NCBI RefSeq assembly: GCF_021391495.1
Contig: NZ_CP090063.1
Span: forward strand, 868,001-932,000
Direction: 5' to 3'
Source: Amycolatopsis acidiphila
GTDB lineage: Bacteria; Actinomycetota; Actinomycetes; Mycobacteriales; Pseudonocardiaceae
Length of the DNA stretch: 64,000 nt
Below the pieces are notes generated by a model. The model saw only the letters and a list, made by a program, of their open reading frames with translations. It made no database searches and was not told where the DNA came from. Shown here piece by piece: positions 7,669 through 15,202 of this stretch (position 1 is the stretch's first letter; each line of letters begins with the position of its first letter). Both the position numbers and the translations under genes were made by a program.

Positions 7669-8454
7669 TCAGCTGCGCTGCAGGATCGCCAGCGCCGGGT
7701 CGTGCAGATGCCCGTTGGACGACAGCGCCGAGCCGCCGTCGAAGCGGACCGCGCCGCTCAGGTCGCTGAACCGGCCGCCTGCCTCGGTCACCAGGACCTG
7801 CATCGGCGCGACGTCCCACGGGTTGACGATCGCCTCGGCGGCGAGGTCGATCGCACCCTCCGCGACCAGGCAGTGGTGCCAGAAGTCGCCGAAGGCGCGG
7901 GTCTCCCAGCACGCGTCGTTCAGCGCCAGGTACGCGTCGCGCGAGTGGTGTTCGGCCCACGAGTTCAGGTGGGTCGTCGACAGGTACGCGTCGCCGAGCG
8001 AGGACACGCCCGACACCGAGATCCGCCGTTCGCCCGCCGAGTCGCGCAGCCACGCGCCCTCGCCGAGGCTCGCCCACCAGCGGCGCCCGAGCAGTGGCGC
8101 GCTCACCATGCCGACCACGGGCGTGCCGTCCTCGACGAGCGCGATCAAGGTGGCCCACACCGGCCCGCCGCGCAGGAAGTTCTTCGTGCCGTCGATCGGG
8201 TCGAGCACCCAGGTGCGACCCGCTGACCAGCTGGAACCGCCGCGTTCCTCGCCCGCGACCGCGTCCGACGGGCGCTCGGCCGCGAGCAGTTCACGCACCG
8301 CGTCCTCGACCGCGGTGTCCGCGTCGGTCACCGGCGTGCGATCCGGTTTGCTGCGCACTTCGAGGTCCCGCGCGCGGAATCGGGCGGTCGTGATCGCGTC
8401 GGCGGTGTCGGCGAGACGCCCTGCGAGAGTGAGATCGTCGGAGTAGCTGGCCAC
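7669..8454 (-). CDS. hisN: Histidinol-phosphatase, inositol monophosphatase family
   Basis: 261 aa Mg2+-dependent phosphatase. The family's metal and catalytic motifs are present: GEERG, WVLDPIDGTKNFLRG and NPWDVAPMQVLVTEAGG. Actinobacteria use this family for the histidinol-phosphate step of histidine biosynthesis. The sequence alone does not exclude inositol-1-phosphate or another sugar phosphate as substrate, and no his genes lie nearby. It starts with GTG (VASYSDDLTLAG) and is divergent from the response regulator, with 41 bp between the two starts. Confidence 0.85.
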   Translation of the reverse strand: MASYSDDLTLAGRLADTADAITTARFRARDLEVRSKPDRTPVTDADTAVEDAVRELLAAERPSDAVAGEERGGSSWSAGRTWVLDPIDGTKNFLRGGPVWATLIALVEDGTPVVGMVSAPLLGRRWWASLGEGAWLRDSAGERRISVSGVSSLGDAYLSTTHLNSWAEHHSRDAYLALNDACWETRAFGDFWHHCLVAEGAIDLAAEAIVNPWDVAPMQVLVTEAGGRFSDLSGAVRFDGGSALSSNGHLHDPALAILQRS

Positions 8455-8482
8455 GCGACGATGTTTTCACGCCCCGCGGTCG

Positions 8483-8488
8483 TAGAGT
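8483..8488 (+). promoter_or_regulatory. Leaderless-type -10 hexamer TAGAGT of the response regulator
   Basis: TAGAGT is exactly 7 nt before GTG 8496, with no Shine-Dalgarno between. It supports GTG 8496 over ATG 8502 and suggests a leaderless mRNA for the two-component operon. Confidence 0.5.
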
Positions 8489-8495
8489 TGGCCAG

Positions 8496-9194
8496 GTGAG
8501 CATGGTGCTACTCGCCGAAGACGATCCCGCGATCGCGGAGCCGCTGTCGCGTGCGCTGCAGCGGGAGGGTTACGAGGTCCAGGTCGTCGGGGACGGGCCG
8601 ACAGCGCTCGACGCCACCGGCGAGCATCGGGTCGACCTCCTGGTGCTCGACCTGGGCCTGCCCGGGATGGACGGGCTCGAGGTGTGCCGCAGACTGCGCG
8701 CGAGCGGCACCGAGCTGCCGGTCCTGATGCTCACCGCGCGCACCGACGAGGTCGACTTCGTCGTCGGGCTCGACGCGGGCGCCGACGACTACGTGGCCAA
8801 GCCGTTCCGGCTCGCCGAGCTGCTCGCCCGGATCCGGGCGCTGCTGCGCCGCCGGGCGCCGGAGGTCCTGGAGTCCGGGGGCGTCCGGATGGACCTCGGA
8901 GCCCGGCTCGTCACGGTCGAGGGCCGCGAGATCCAGCTCGCGAACAAGGAGTTCGAGCTGCTGCGGGTGCTGATGAGCCGCGCCGGCCAGGTGGTCAGCC
9001 GCGACGAGATCCTCGCCGAGGTGTGGAACGAGCTGGAGTCCAAGACCTCGAAGACGCTCGACATGCACATGTCGTGGCTGCGCCGGAAGCTCTCGGTGAC
9101 CAGCGACGGCAAGGGCGCGGTCGTGCACTCGGGCGACGGCGAGCGCCGCATCGCGACGGTGCGGGGCGTCGGCTTCCGCTTCAACACCGAATAA
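8496..9194 (+). CDS. OmpR-family response regulator
   Basis: 232 aa. The receiver domain (1-120) has the acidic pocket (Glu8, Asp9, Asp10), phospho-acceptor Asp52 in LLVLDLGLPGMDG, Thr80 and Lys102 in AKPF. The C-terminal winged helix (130-232) has NKEFELLRVLM and SKTLDMHMSWLRRKL. It is predicted to bind DNA direct repeats when phosphorylated by the sensor kinase encoded 6 nt downstream. The stimulus and targets are not evident. OmpR-type phased repeats occur upstream of sigE in this window, but nothing ties this regulator to them. Confidence 0.93.
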   Translation: MSMVLLAEDDPAIAEPLSRALQREGYEVQVVGDGPTALDATGEHRVDLLVLDLGLPGMDGLEVCRRLRASGTELPVLMLTARTDEVDFVVGLDAGADDYVAKPFRLAELLARIRALLRRRAPEVLESGGVRMDLGARLVTVEGREIQLANKEFELLRVLMSRAGQVVSRDEILAEVWNELESKTSKTLDMHMSWLRRKLSVTSDGKGAVVHSGDGERRIATVRGVGFRFNTE

Positions 9195-9200
9195 CGCGCT

Positions 9201-10490
9201 GTGCGCCGTCGAATCCTGCTGGCCATCCTGCTGGCCGTCGCGGTGACCGCGGCCGCGCTCGGCATCCCGCTGGGCATCACGGCCTGGAAGCTCGTCGACA
9301 GCATCACCACGGAGGATCTCGGCGCCCGCGCCTCGCAGATCGCGGCCACACTCGACACCGACCTCGCCGACGGCGCGCTCAGCAAGGACGACCTGGCGAC
9401 CGTCGCCGTCGCCATCCCGCCCGGCGGCAGGCTGACCGTGGAGCTGCCGGGGCAGCCGGCGCAGGCCGAGGGATCCGACCCGGGCGGCGACGTGGTCACC
9501 GCGCGCGTGCAGCTGGCCCGTGACGGCACCCTCGAACTCGCCATTCCGGCGGGGCCGACCCGGTCCCGGCAGACGACGGTCACGCTCGCCGTGCTCCTGC
9601 TGGTCGTGCTGTCGGTGAGCATCGGCACCGTCGTCGCGACGGTGACCGCTCGCCGCCTCGCCAAGCCGCTGCGGCACGTCGCCGAGCGCGCCGCGAAGCT
9701 CGGTGGCGGTGACTTCCGGCCCGATCCCAGCCGGTACGGGGTCGGCGAGCTGGACATGGTCGCCGAGGCGCTGGACACCTCTGGGTCCGCGCTGGCGCAG
9801 CTCGTGCAGCGGGAACGGCAGCTCGTCGGCGACGTCTCGCATCAGCTGCGCAGCAGGCTCACCGCGCTGCAGCTGCGGCTGGAGTCACTGACGATCGTCG
9901 ACGACAAGGACATCGCCGAGGAGGCGCACGCCGCGCAGGAGCAGGCCGACAGGCTGTCCGAGGCGCTGGAGGAGCTGCTGGCCGCGGCGCGCGCGGCCAG
10001 CGAGGTCGACGCCGAACCGGTGGAGCTCGCGACCGCGCTGCCCGAGGTCGCGAAGGAGTGGCGGCAGCTGTTGCGCGCCGAGGGCCGGAACCTGCGCCTG
10101 AAGATCGGCGACGGCCTCATCGCGCGGGCCACCCCGGGGCGGTTGCGCGAGGTCGTCGGCGTGCTGCTGGACAACGCGCTGCGCCACGGCGCGGGCACGG
10201 TCACGCTCGCCGCCCGGCGGGGCGACGCGGAGGGCACGATGGTCATCGAGGTGACCGACAACGGTTCGGGCATCCCCGACCAGCTGGTGCCGCACGTGTT
10301 CGAGCGCGGCTTCTCCGGCGGCGGCTCGACGGGCGTGGGCCTGGCACTGGCCCGCGCGCTCGCGGAGGCCGACGGCGGGCGGCTGGAGCTGTCGAGCCGG
10401 CGGCCGGCGGTGTTCAGCCTGTTCCTGCGCGTGCCGAGCCCCGGGGACGTGCGCGAGGTGCGCTGGCCCTCGGAGCGGGTGCCCCGCTGA
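9201..10490 (+). CDS. Sensor histidine kinase
   Basis: 429 aa. Membrane segments at about 5-27 and 127-150 flank a roughly 100-residue external sensor region. A HAMP linker follows (ARRLAKPLRHVAERAAKLGGGDF). The phospho-acceptor is His214 in DVSHQLRSRLTAL. The ATPase domain has the N box (LLDNALRHG, Asn325), DNGSGIPD and GGGSTGVGLALARALAEADGG. It starts at GTG 9201, 6 nt after the response regulator stop, and forms an operon with it. The ligand is unknown. The gene converges on the first GtrA gene. Confidence 0.93.
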   Translation: MRRRILLAILLAVAVTAAALGIPLGITAWKLVDSITTEDLGARASQIAATLDTDLADGALSKDDLATVAVAIPPGGRLTVELPGQPAQAEGSDPGGDVVTARVQLARDGTLELAIPAGPTRSRQTTVTLAVLLLVVLSVSIGTVVATVTARRLAKPLRHVAERAAKLGGGDFRPDPSRYGVGELDMVAEALDTSGSALAQLVQRERQLVGDVSHQLRSRLTALQLRLESLTIVDDKDIAEEAHAAQEQADRLSEALEELLAAARAASEVDAEPVELATALPEVAKEWRQLLRAEGRNLRLKIGDGLIARATPGRLREVVGVLLDNALRHGAGTVTLAARRGDAEGTMVIEVTDNGSGIPDQLVPHVFERGFSGGGSTGVGLALARALAEADGGRLELSSRRPAVFSLFLRVPSPGDVREVRWPSERVPR

Positions 10491-10509
10491 GTCGGTGTGC
10501 ACGGAGGGC

Positions 10510-11052
10510 TCAGCCTTTCGGCCGCAGCTCCGTCACTTCGGCCTTCGCCGTGTCACGGCGTCGCTGGCCCAGGTCGTCCGGGAACACCCACTTCTTGAAG
10601 CCCCAGAACCGGAACACCATCGCCAGCAGCATGCCGATGATCGAGCCGCTGACGAAGTCGGCGGTCTCCTGCACCCACCGGCTCACCTGTGGCACCTCGA
10701 GGTGGAACGCGTAGCGCGAGAGGTACAGCGGAATCAGGTTCACCACCACCGCGAGCCCGCTGATCACGAAGAACAACGCCGCCTCGTGATGGCGTTCGCG
10801 ACCGCCGCGGGTGCGGAACGACCATTCCCGGTTGAGGATGTACGAAACGATTGTCGCGACGATGATCGCGATCGCTTTCGAGGTGGTCGGCTTGTCCTCG
10901 AGCACGCTCAGTTTGAGCACGTACCACACACCGTTGTCGACCACGAACGTCGTGCCGCCGACAATGCCGAACTTCAGCAGTTCCCGATGTTTGATCAGCA
11001 CCGAGCGCAGCGGCTCAGGGGTGTGCGAAAGCACGCTTTCCACAACGGTCAC
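10510..11052 (-). CDS. GtrA-family membrane protein (copy 1)
   Basis: 180 aa with four predicted membrane segments. Family features are HRELLKFGIVGGTTFVVDNGVWYVLK, SYILNREWSFRTRGGRERHHEAALFFVISGLAVV and FRFWGFKKWVF. GtrA-like proteins are thought to move lipid-linked sugars across the membrane or to partner cell-wall glycosyltransferases. The frame continues upstream, but GTG 11052 is preceded at exactly 7 nt by TACACT, matching the local leaderless pattern. The next gene is a clear paralog. A GtrA gene also lies near purE/purK in M. tuberculosis (Rv3277). Confidence 0.9.
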   Translation of the reverse strand: MTVVESVLSHTPEPLRSVLIKHRELLKFGIVGGTTFVVDNGVWYVLKLSVLEDKPTTSKAIAIIVATIVSYILNREWSFRTRGGRERHHEAALFFVISGLAVVVNLIPLYLSRYAFHLEVPQVSRWVQETADFVSGSIIGMLLAMVFRFWGFKKWVFPDDLGQRRRDTAKAEVTELRPKG

Positions 11053-11059
11053 GAATCGC

Positions 11060-11065
11060 AGTGTA
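11060..11065 (-). promoter_or_regulatory. Leaderless-type -10 hexamer TACACT of GtrA copy 1
   Basis: TACACT on the minus strand, 7 nt from GTG 11052, lies in the short gap between the two GtrA genes. The second copy may therefore have its own promoter. Confidence 0.45.
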
Positions 11066-11090
11066 CGGAGTTCAGGAATAGTCCCGGAGT

Positions 11091-11645
11091 TCAGGCAGCT
11101 CGTTCGCCCGGTTCGTCCGATTCCACGACAGGGGTGCGTACGACCCGCGGCCGGGCACCGGCCTGCGGGAACACCCACTTCTTGAACGCCCACCAGCGAA
11201 AGACCATCGCGACGAGCGTGCCGAGGATCATTCCGCTGAAATAGTCCGCGATCTCCTGGGTCAGCAGCCCGACGTGCGGGGTCTGCAGCTCCAGCACGTA
11301 CCGCGAGATCGCCAGTGGCAGTGAGTTGAGGCCGACCGCGATCCCGCTGATCACGAAGAACAGCGCCGCCTCGTGCTGCCGTTCCCGGCCGCCGCGGGTG
11401 CGGAACGACCACTCGCGCGACAGCACGTACGACACGACTGTCGCCACCAGTACGGCCAGGATCAGCGCCGTCACCGGGTTGCCGCGCAGGACGGTGAGCT
11501 TCAGCGAGTAGTTCACGATGTTGGTCAGCACGAAGCACGCGCCGCCCACCATGGCGAACTTCAGCAGCTCACGGTGCTTGAACAGCAGCGTCCGCACGGG
11601 CCGGGGCAGCAGCCCGAGAGCCCTGTTCATGCGGGACACCCGCAC
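11091..11645 (-). CDS. GtrA-family membrane protein (copy 2)
   Basis: 184 aa, four predicted membrane segments, paralogous to its neighbour along the whole length (shared HRELLKF, SREWSFRTRGGRERQHEAALFFVISGIAV, FKKWVFP). Same presumed role in lipid-linked sugar translocation or wall polysaccharide modification. GTG 11645 is chosen because AGGAGG lies 9 nt upstream; ATG 11630 is an internal alternative. The tail is charged (RVVRTPVVESDEPGERAA). The pair probably arose by tandem duplication. Confidence 0.9.
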   Translation of the reverse strand: MRVSRMNRALGLLPRPVRTLLFKHRELLKFAMVGGACFVLTNIVNYSLKLTVLRGNPVTALILAVLVATVVSYVLSREWSFRTRGGRERQHEAALFFVISGIAVGLNSLPLAISRYVLELQTPHVGLLTQEIADYFSGMILGTLVAMVFRWWAFKKWVFPQAGARPRVVRTPVVESDEPGERAA

Positions 11646-11775
11646 CCGTTCGGTCCTCCTCGCAGCGATCCCGGCGTCGCGCTCGCTGCGTCCGGGCCTC
11701 GAGTGTCAATGGCGGCCATGTGTCGAATGTAGTCCGGGCGCGAAGCGTCTCCGTTGCGGGTGGTGGTGGGGAAGA

Positions 11776-11799
11776 GACCGGCGGGTACTCCTGCCGGTC
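11776..11799 (-). terminator. Candidate terminator after the sigma-fusion gene
   Basis: A perfect 7-bp inverted repeat (GACCGGC...GCCGGTC, 10-nt loop) overlaps the stop codon of the sigma-fusion gene. On the minus strand it is followed by a pyrimidine-rich run but no clear T-tract, so the call is tentative. Confidence 0.4.
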
Positions 11800-14035
11800 A
11801 CCACGGGAGCCACGGGAGCCACCACCACGGCCGTCCGGGCTTCGAGGAGCTGACCGGCGCGGTCGTCGTGGTGGTCGTGGTCGTGCTCGGTTGCGTGCTT
11901 TCCGCCGGTTCCCCGGAGGTCGTGGTGGTCGTGGTCGTGGACGGCGTGGTGGATGACGTCGACGCACCGGACGACTCCTGCGACGTGGTCGTCGTCGTGG
12001 TGCGGGTCGGGGTCGGGCTCGTCGTCGGCAGCAGGCCCGGCGGCACGGGCGGCGCCGGCGGCCGGCAGAACGGGCCCCAGTCCCAGCAGCCGAACTCGAC
12101 CGTCTTCGACTGCGCGGCCAGGCCGATCGTGGCCGTCACCGTGACCGACCGCGCGTCGACGGGATAGGTGTCCAGCTCGAACCACAGCCGCAGATGGCCT
12201 CCGGGCAGCAGCGGATCGGTACTCGTGCAGGTGGTTCCCACGCCGCCGGGCGCGCAGCCGACCTGCCAGCCGCCGAGCACGGCGTGCACCGGCTGGTCGA
12301 TGGTCACCGTCGCGGGCTTGGTGTTGAAGCCCGCGTTCGTGACGTCCACGCTCACCCAGGCCGGATGCGCCCACGGCCACGGGTCGTTCCAGCTCGCCTC
12401 GACGCTCAGGGCGACCACGTCCGGCACCTGCTTGACCGCCACCGGCACGTCGACCGCCAGCCGGATGCTGGCGCCCGCGGTGACCGAGCCGGTGACCTGA
12501 CCCGGCTTGGCGTCGGAGCCGGCGATCAGGCGGAACGTCAGCACGGCCGTCTCGCCGGGCTGCAGGCCGCGCGTCGTCGAGCAGGTGACCGTGCCGGTGC
12601 CGGCCGGGCAGTCGACGTTCAGCGGACCGCTCTGGTCCGCGGCCTGCGTCGCGTCCTGGTCCCCGGCCTGGCCGGCGAAGCTGCGGCTGCCCACGGCGCC
12701 GCCCCCACCGCCGGGCCCGACCGCGCGAACGCCGTCGGGCAGGTTGAGGGTCGCGGACACCGGGTCGGACACCGTGCCACCGTCGTTGCGCACGGTGATC
12801 GGCAGCTCCACCGGGGTCGCCGAGTTCGGGTCCAGCTCGACGCCGCCGGGCGGCGCCTGGGCGGTCAGGTTCGCCGGGGTCGGCGCGGGTGGCGGCACCG
12901 GCGGCGGCGGGGCGACCGGCGCCGGGGGAGGTGCGACCGCGGGCGCCGGCGGCGGGGGCACGGGCTTGGGGGCGGGCACCACCGGCGGGGGCGCCGGGGC
13001 GGGTGCGACCGCGGGAGGCGGGGCAGGCAGCGAGGCCGCGGTGGGGATGTTCTGGCCGCCACCGGCGGCCAGCGCCGTGGCGATCGCGGCGGCGATCGCG
13101 ACGCCCGAGGCGGCGACGCCGAGGAACTGCCGTGGCCCGGCGGCGGCCGCGCCCGCGGCGCCACCGGCCGAACCGGCCGAAGCCGCGGCCACGGTGGCCG
13201 TCGCGGCGGTGGCCTTGGCGCCGGAGGCCGCGAGGTAGGCGAACACCGCGCCGCCCAGGACGATCGGGGCGACCACGGCACGCAGCGCGCCGTTGACGTC
13301 GGCGAGCTCGGCGGCCAGCGCACGGCACCGGTCGCACTCGTCGAGATGGGTCTCGACCTGGGCGCGTTCGCGTTTGGACAGACCGTCGCGGGTCCAGGCG
13401 CCCAGCCGCTCGGCCGTCGCGCGGCAGCGTTCGGCGGAGGTCTCGGCGAGGTGGACCTGCAGGTACGCCTGCCGCAGGCCTTCACGCGCGCGGTAGGCCA
13501 GCGCCGACACGCCGTTGGCGGTCAGGCCCAGCAGGGGCGCGACCTCGGCGGGCGTCTGCCCCTCGATCTCGGTGTGCCACAGCACGGCCTGCCAGCGCTC
13601 GGGCAGCCGCGCGAAGGCCTTCGCGGCCATCGTGCGCTCGAGGCCGGCGACGGCGGTGTCGGAGAACGGCACGGTCAGCGCCTCGGTGGCCTGGCCGCCG
13701 GCGCCGCTGAGCGTGCTCATGTCCTCGTTGAGGTCGAGCCGCTTGTCCTTGCGGGTCTTGTCGTAGGCGGTGTGCCGCAGGGCGGTCAGCAGGTAGGCAC
13801 GGAAGGCGCTGTCAGGGCCTTTGCCCGCGCGCAGCGTGTCGAGGACCTTCGCGAAGGCGTCGGAGACCAGGTCGTCGGACTCGGCCTTCGAACGGGCCAG
13901 CTGCCGGGCGAGGTTGTAGGCGGCACCGACGTGACGTTCGTACAGCGTGCCGTAGGCGGCCAGGTTCCCGCTGCGCACCGCGGCGATCAGTTCGGCGTCG
14001 CTGTTCTCCTGGAAATCCGCGGAAACGGTGGACAC
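11798..14035 (-). CDS. ECF sigma factor fused to zinc-finger anti-sigma, membrane segments and extracellular domains
   Basis: 745 aa. Residues 15-100 are sigma region 2 (AYGTLYERHVGAAYNLARQLARSKAESDDLVSDAF) and about 135-195 are region 4 (LPERWQAVLWHTEIEGQTPAEVAPLLGLTANGVSALAYRAREGL). Residues 203-243 form a zinc-binding anti-sigma motif, His230-x3-Cys234-x2-Cys237. Hydrophobic segments lie at about 252-271 and 303-324. Then come a Pro/Ala stalk (335-388), two beta-rich modules (about 390-530 and 532-650) with paired cysteines (476/485, 594/603, 650/657), a Thr/Ser tract (670-730), and a Trp-rich end (PWWWLPWLPW). It looks like a one-polypeptide sigma/anti-sigma sensor. AAGGAG 6 nt before GTG 14035 supports the start. 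Two membrane passes would return the C-terminus to the cytoplasm, so topology is unresolved. Confidence 0.88.
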   Translation of the reverse strand: MSTVSADFQENSDAELIAAVRSGNLAAYGTLYERHVGAAYNLARQLARSKAESDDLVSDAFAKVLDTLRAGKGPDSAFRAYLLTALRHTAYDKTRKDKRLDLNEDMSTLSGAGGQATEALTVPFSDTAVAGLERTMAAKAFARLPERWQAVLWHTEIEGQTPAEVAPLLGLTANGVSALAYRAREGLRQAYLQVHLAETSAERCRATAERLGAWTRDGLSKRERAQVETHLDECDRCRALAAELADVNGALRAVVAPIVLGGAVFAYLAASGAKATAATATVAAASAGSAGGAAGAAAAGPRQFLGVAASGVAIAAAIATALAAGGGQNIPTAASLPAPPPAVAPAPAPPPVVPAPKPVPPPPAPAVAPPPAPVAPPPPVPPPAPTPANLTAQAPPGGVELDPNSATPVELPITVRNDGGTVSDPVSATLNLPDGVRAVGPGGGGGAVGSRSFAGQAGDQDATQAADQSGPLNVDCPAGTGTVTCSTTRGLQPGETAVLTFRLIAGSDAKPGQVTGSVTAGASIRLAVDVPVAVKQVPDVVALSVEASWNDPWPWAHPAWVSVDVTNAGFNTKPATVTIDQPVHAVLGGWQVGCAPGGVGTTCTSTDPLLPGGHLRLWFELDTYPVDARSVTVTATIGLAAQSKTVEFGCWDWGPFCRPPAPPVPPGLLPTTSPTPTRTTTTTTSQESSGASTSSTTPSTTTTTTTSGEPAESTQPSTTTTTTTTAPVSSSKPGRPWWWLPWLPW

Positions 14036-14263
14036 TGGTCTCCTTCTGTCCAGGCATTTGTAACGGTGACCGCCACACCGCCTATCAATCCTTGAGTCGC
14101 GCAGCGATCAGTGTGACGGACGTTGGCGTTCGCGTCACCCTCCGGGGTCGCGGATGACACCAAGGGTGCAACAAGATCACCGAATCCGGCGCGGAAATGC
14201 CGTCACGAAAGCGGGCCGGATCCGTCACCTGATCGCACGGATGGAGCGAAAGGACGGTCGCGA

Positions 14264-15127
14264 GTGGATGTACCGGCCGGCGGCGGGGACGGACCCCGCC
14301 AGCGGAGCTGGCGGCCGCGCGGTGTGCTCACCGACCCCGACCACGACCGCTCCCTGCGCGAGCTGCGCGCGAGATGGCAGACGGCGAGCCTCGCCGCGGG
14401 CTGGCGCTTTCCGAGTGACTGGGCACTGCCCGAGGTGGACGCGGTGTGCGCCGCGGCGATCCGGGGCGGCGGGACCGAGATCCCGCTGGCCGGGCTGGCC
14501 AGGGCCAGGGCGGCGGCGGGCGCCGGGCTCGCCGAGGTCCTGACCGATCTCGCGGCGTTGCACGCCGTGCTCAACGACCCACGGGCGGAGGACGGGTTCG
14601 TCTCCCCGGACGTGGACGCGATCCCCGCGCGGATGCTCAGGGTGACGGCGCTGGCGTGGGCCGACGTGACCATGGACCAGCTCGCCCGGATCGAGGTCGT
14701 CGACCCGCTCACCGGCCTGCCGAACTCGGCCTACCTGCGCACCCGGCTCGGCGAGCTCTACCGCCAGGCCGAGTCCGCCGGGCAGAAGGTGAGTGCCGAG
14801 CACACCCTGCTGGTGGTCAGCCTGGATCTGTCCACGGTGTCCGGATGGCACCGGGTGACCGGGATGATCCTGCTCGCCGAGGCGCTGCGGACGGTCCTCG
14901 ACGGCGGGGAGAGCATCGCGACGCTCGGCCCCTCCACGCTCGTCGCCGTGCTGCCGCGGGACGGCCAGATCACCTCGAAGGCCATCGAGCTGCGCCGCGT
15001 GCTGCACGAGCGGCTGTCGGTGGACGACCAGCTCGACGGGATGAGCGGCCCGCGGATCCGGCTCGTCCGGCTGCCCGCGACCCACGAGGCGGCCGCCGAT
15101 CTGCTGCGCAGGCTCGCCCGCTCTTGA
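14264..15127 (+). CDS. GGDEF-like domain protein lacking the GGDEF signature
   Basis: 287 aa from GTG 14264, which has a GGAGCGAAAGGA ribosome-binding stretch upstream. The N-terminal half is helical and unassigned. The C-terminal half (about 145-287) begins like a diguanylate cyclase domain (IEVVDPLTGLPNSAYLRTRLGEL), and the strand order fits. Where GG(D/E)EF should be, the sequence reads ATLGPSTLVAVLP. The catalytic residues for c-di-GMP synthesis are therefore missing, and it is probably a non-enzymatic sensor or scaffold. The frame is open about 140 nt further upstream, with weaker support. The 228-bp gap before it shows no other feature I can name. Confidence 0.75.
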   Translation: MDVPAGGGDGPRQRSWRPRGVLTDPDHDRSLRELRARWQTASLAAGWRFPSDWALPEVDAVCAAAIRGGGTEIPLAGLARARAAAGAGLAEVLTDLAALHAVLNDPRAEDGFVSPDVDAIPARMLRVTALAWADVTMDQLARIEVVDPLTGLPNSAYLRTRLGELYRQAESAGQKVSAEHTLLVVSLDLSTVSGWHRVTGMILLAEALRTVLDGGESIATLGPSTLVAVLPRDGQITSKAIELRRVLHERLSVDDQLDGMSGPRIRLVRLPATHEAAADLLRRLARS

Positions 15128-15202
15128 GCCCCAAGTCCGGTTTGCGCGCGCGATCCCGGGGCTTGTGCGCCCGGGCATGCGGATTCGTGATTTCCTGAAG
15201 GG

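Noticed and set aside
12194..14095. A 633-codon plus-strand frame opposite the sigma fusion
   Set aside because: Low-complexity Gly/Arg sequence mirrored from the fusion gene, whose sigma regions are unmistakable.
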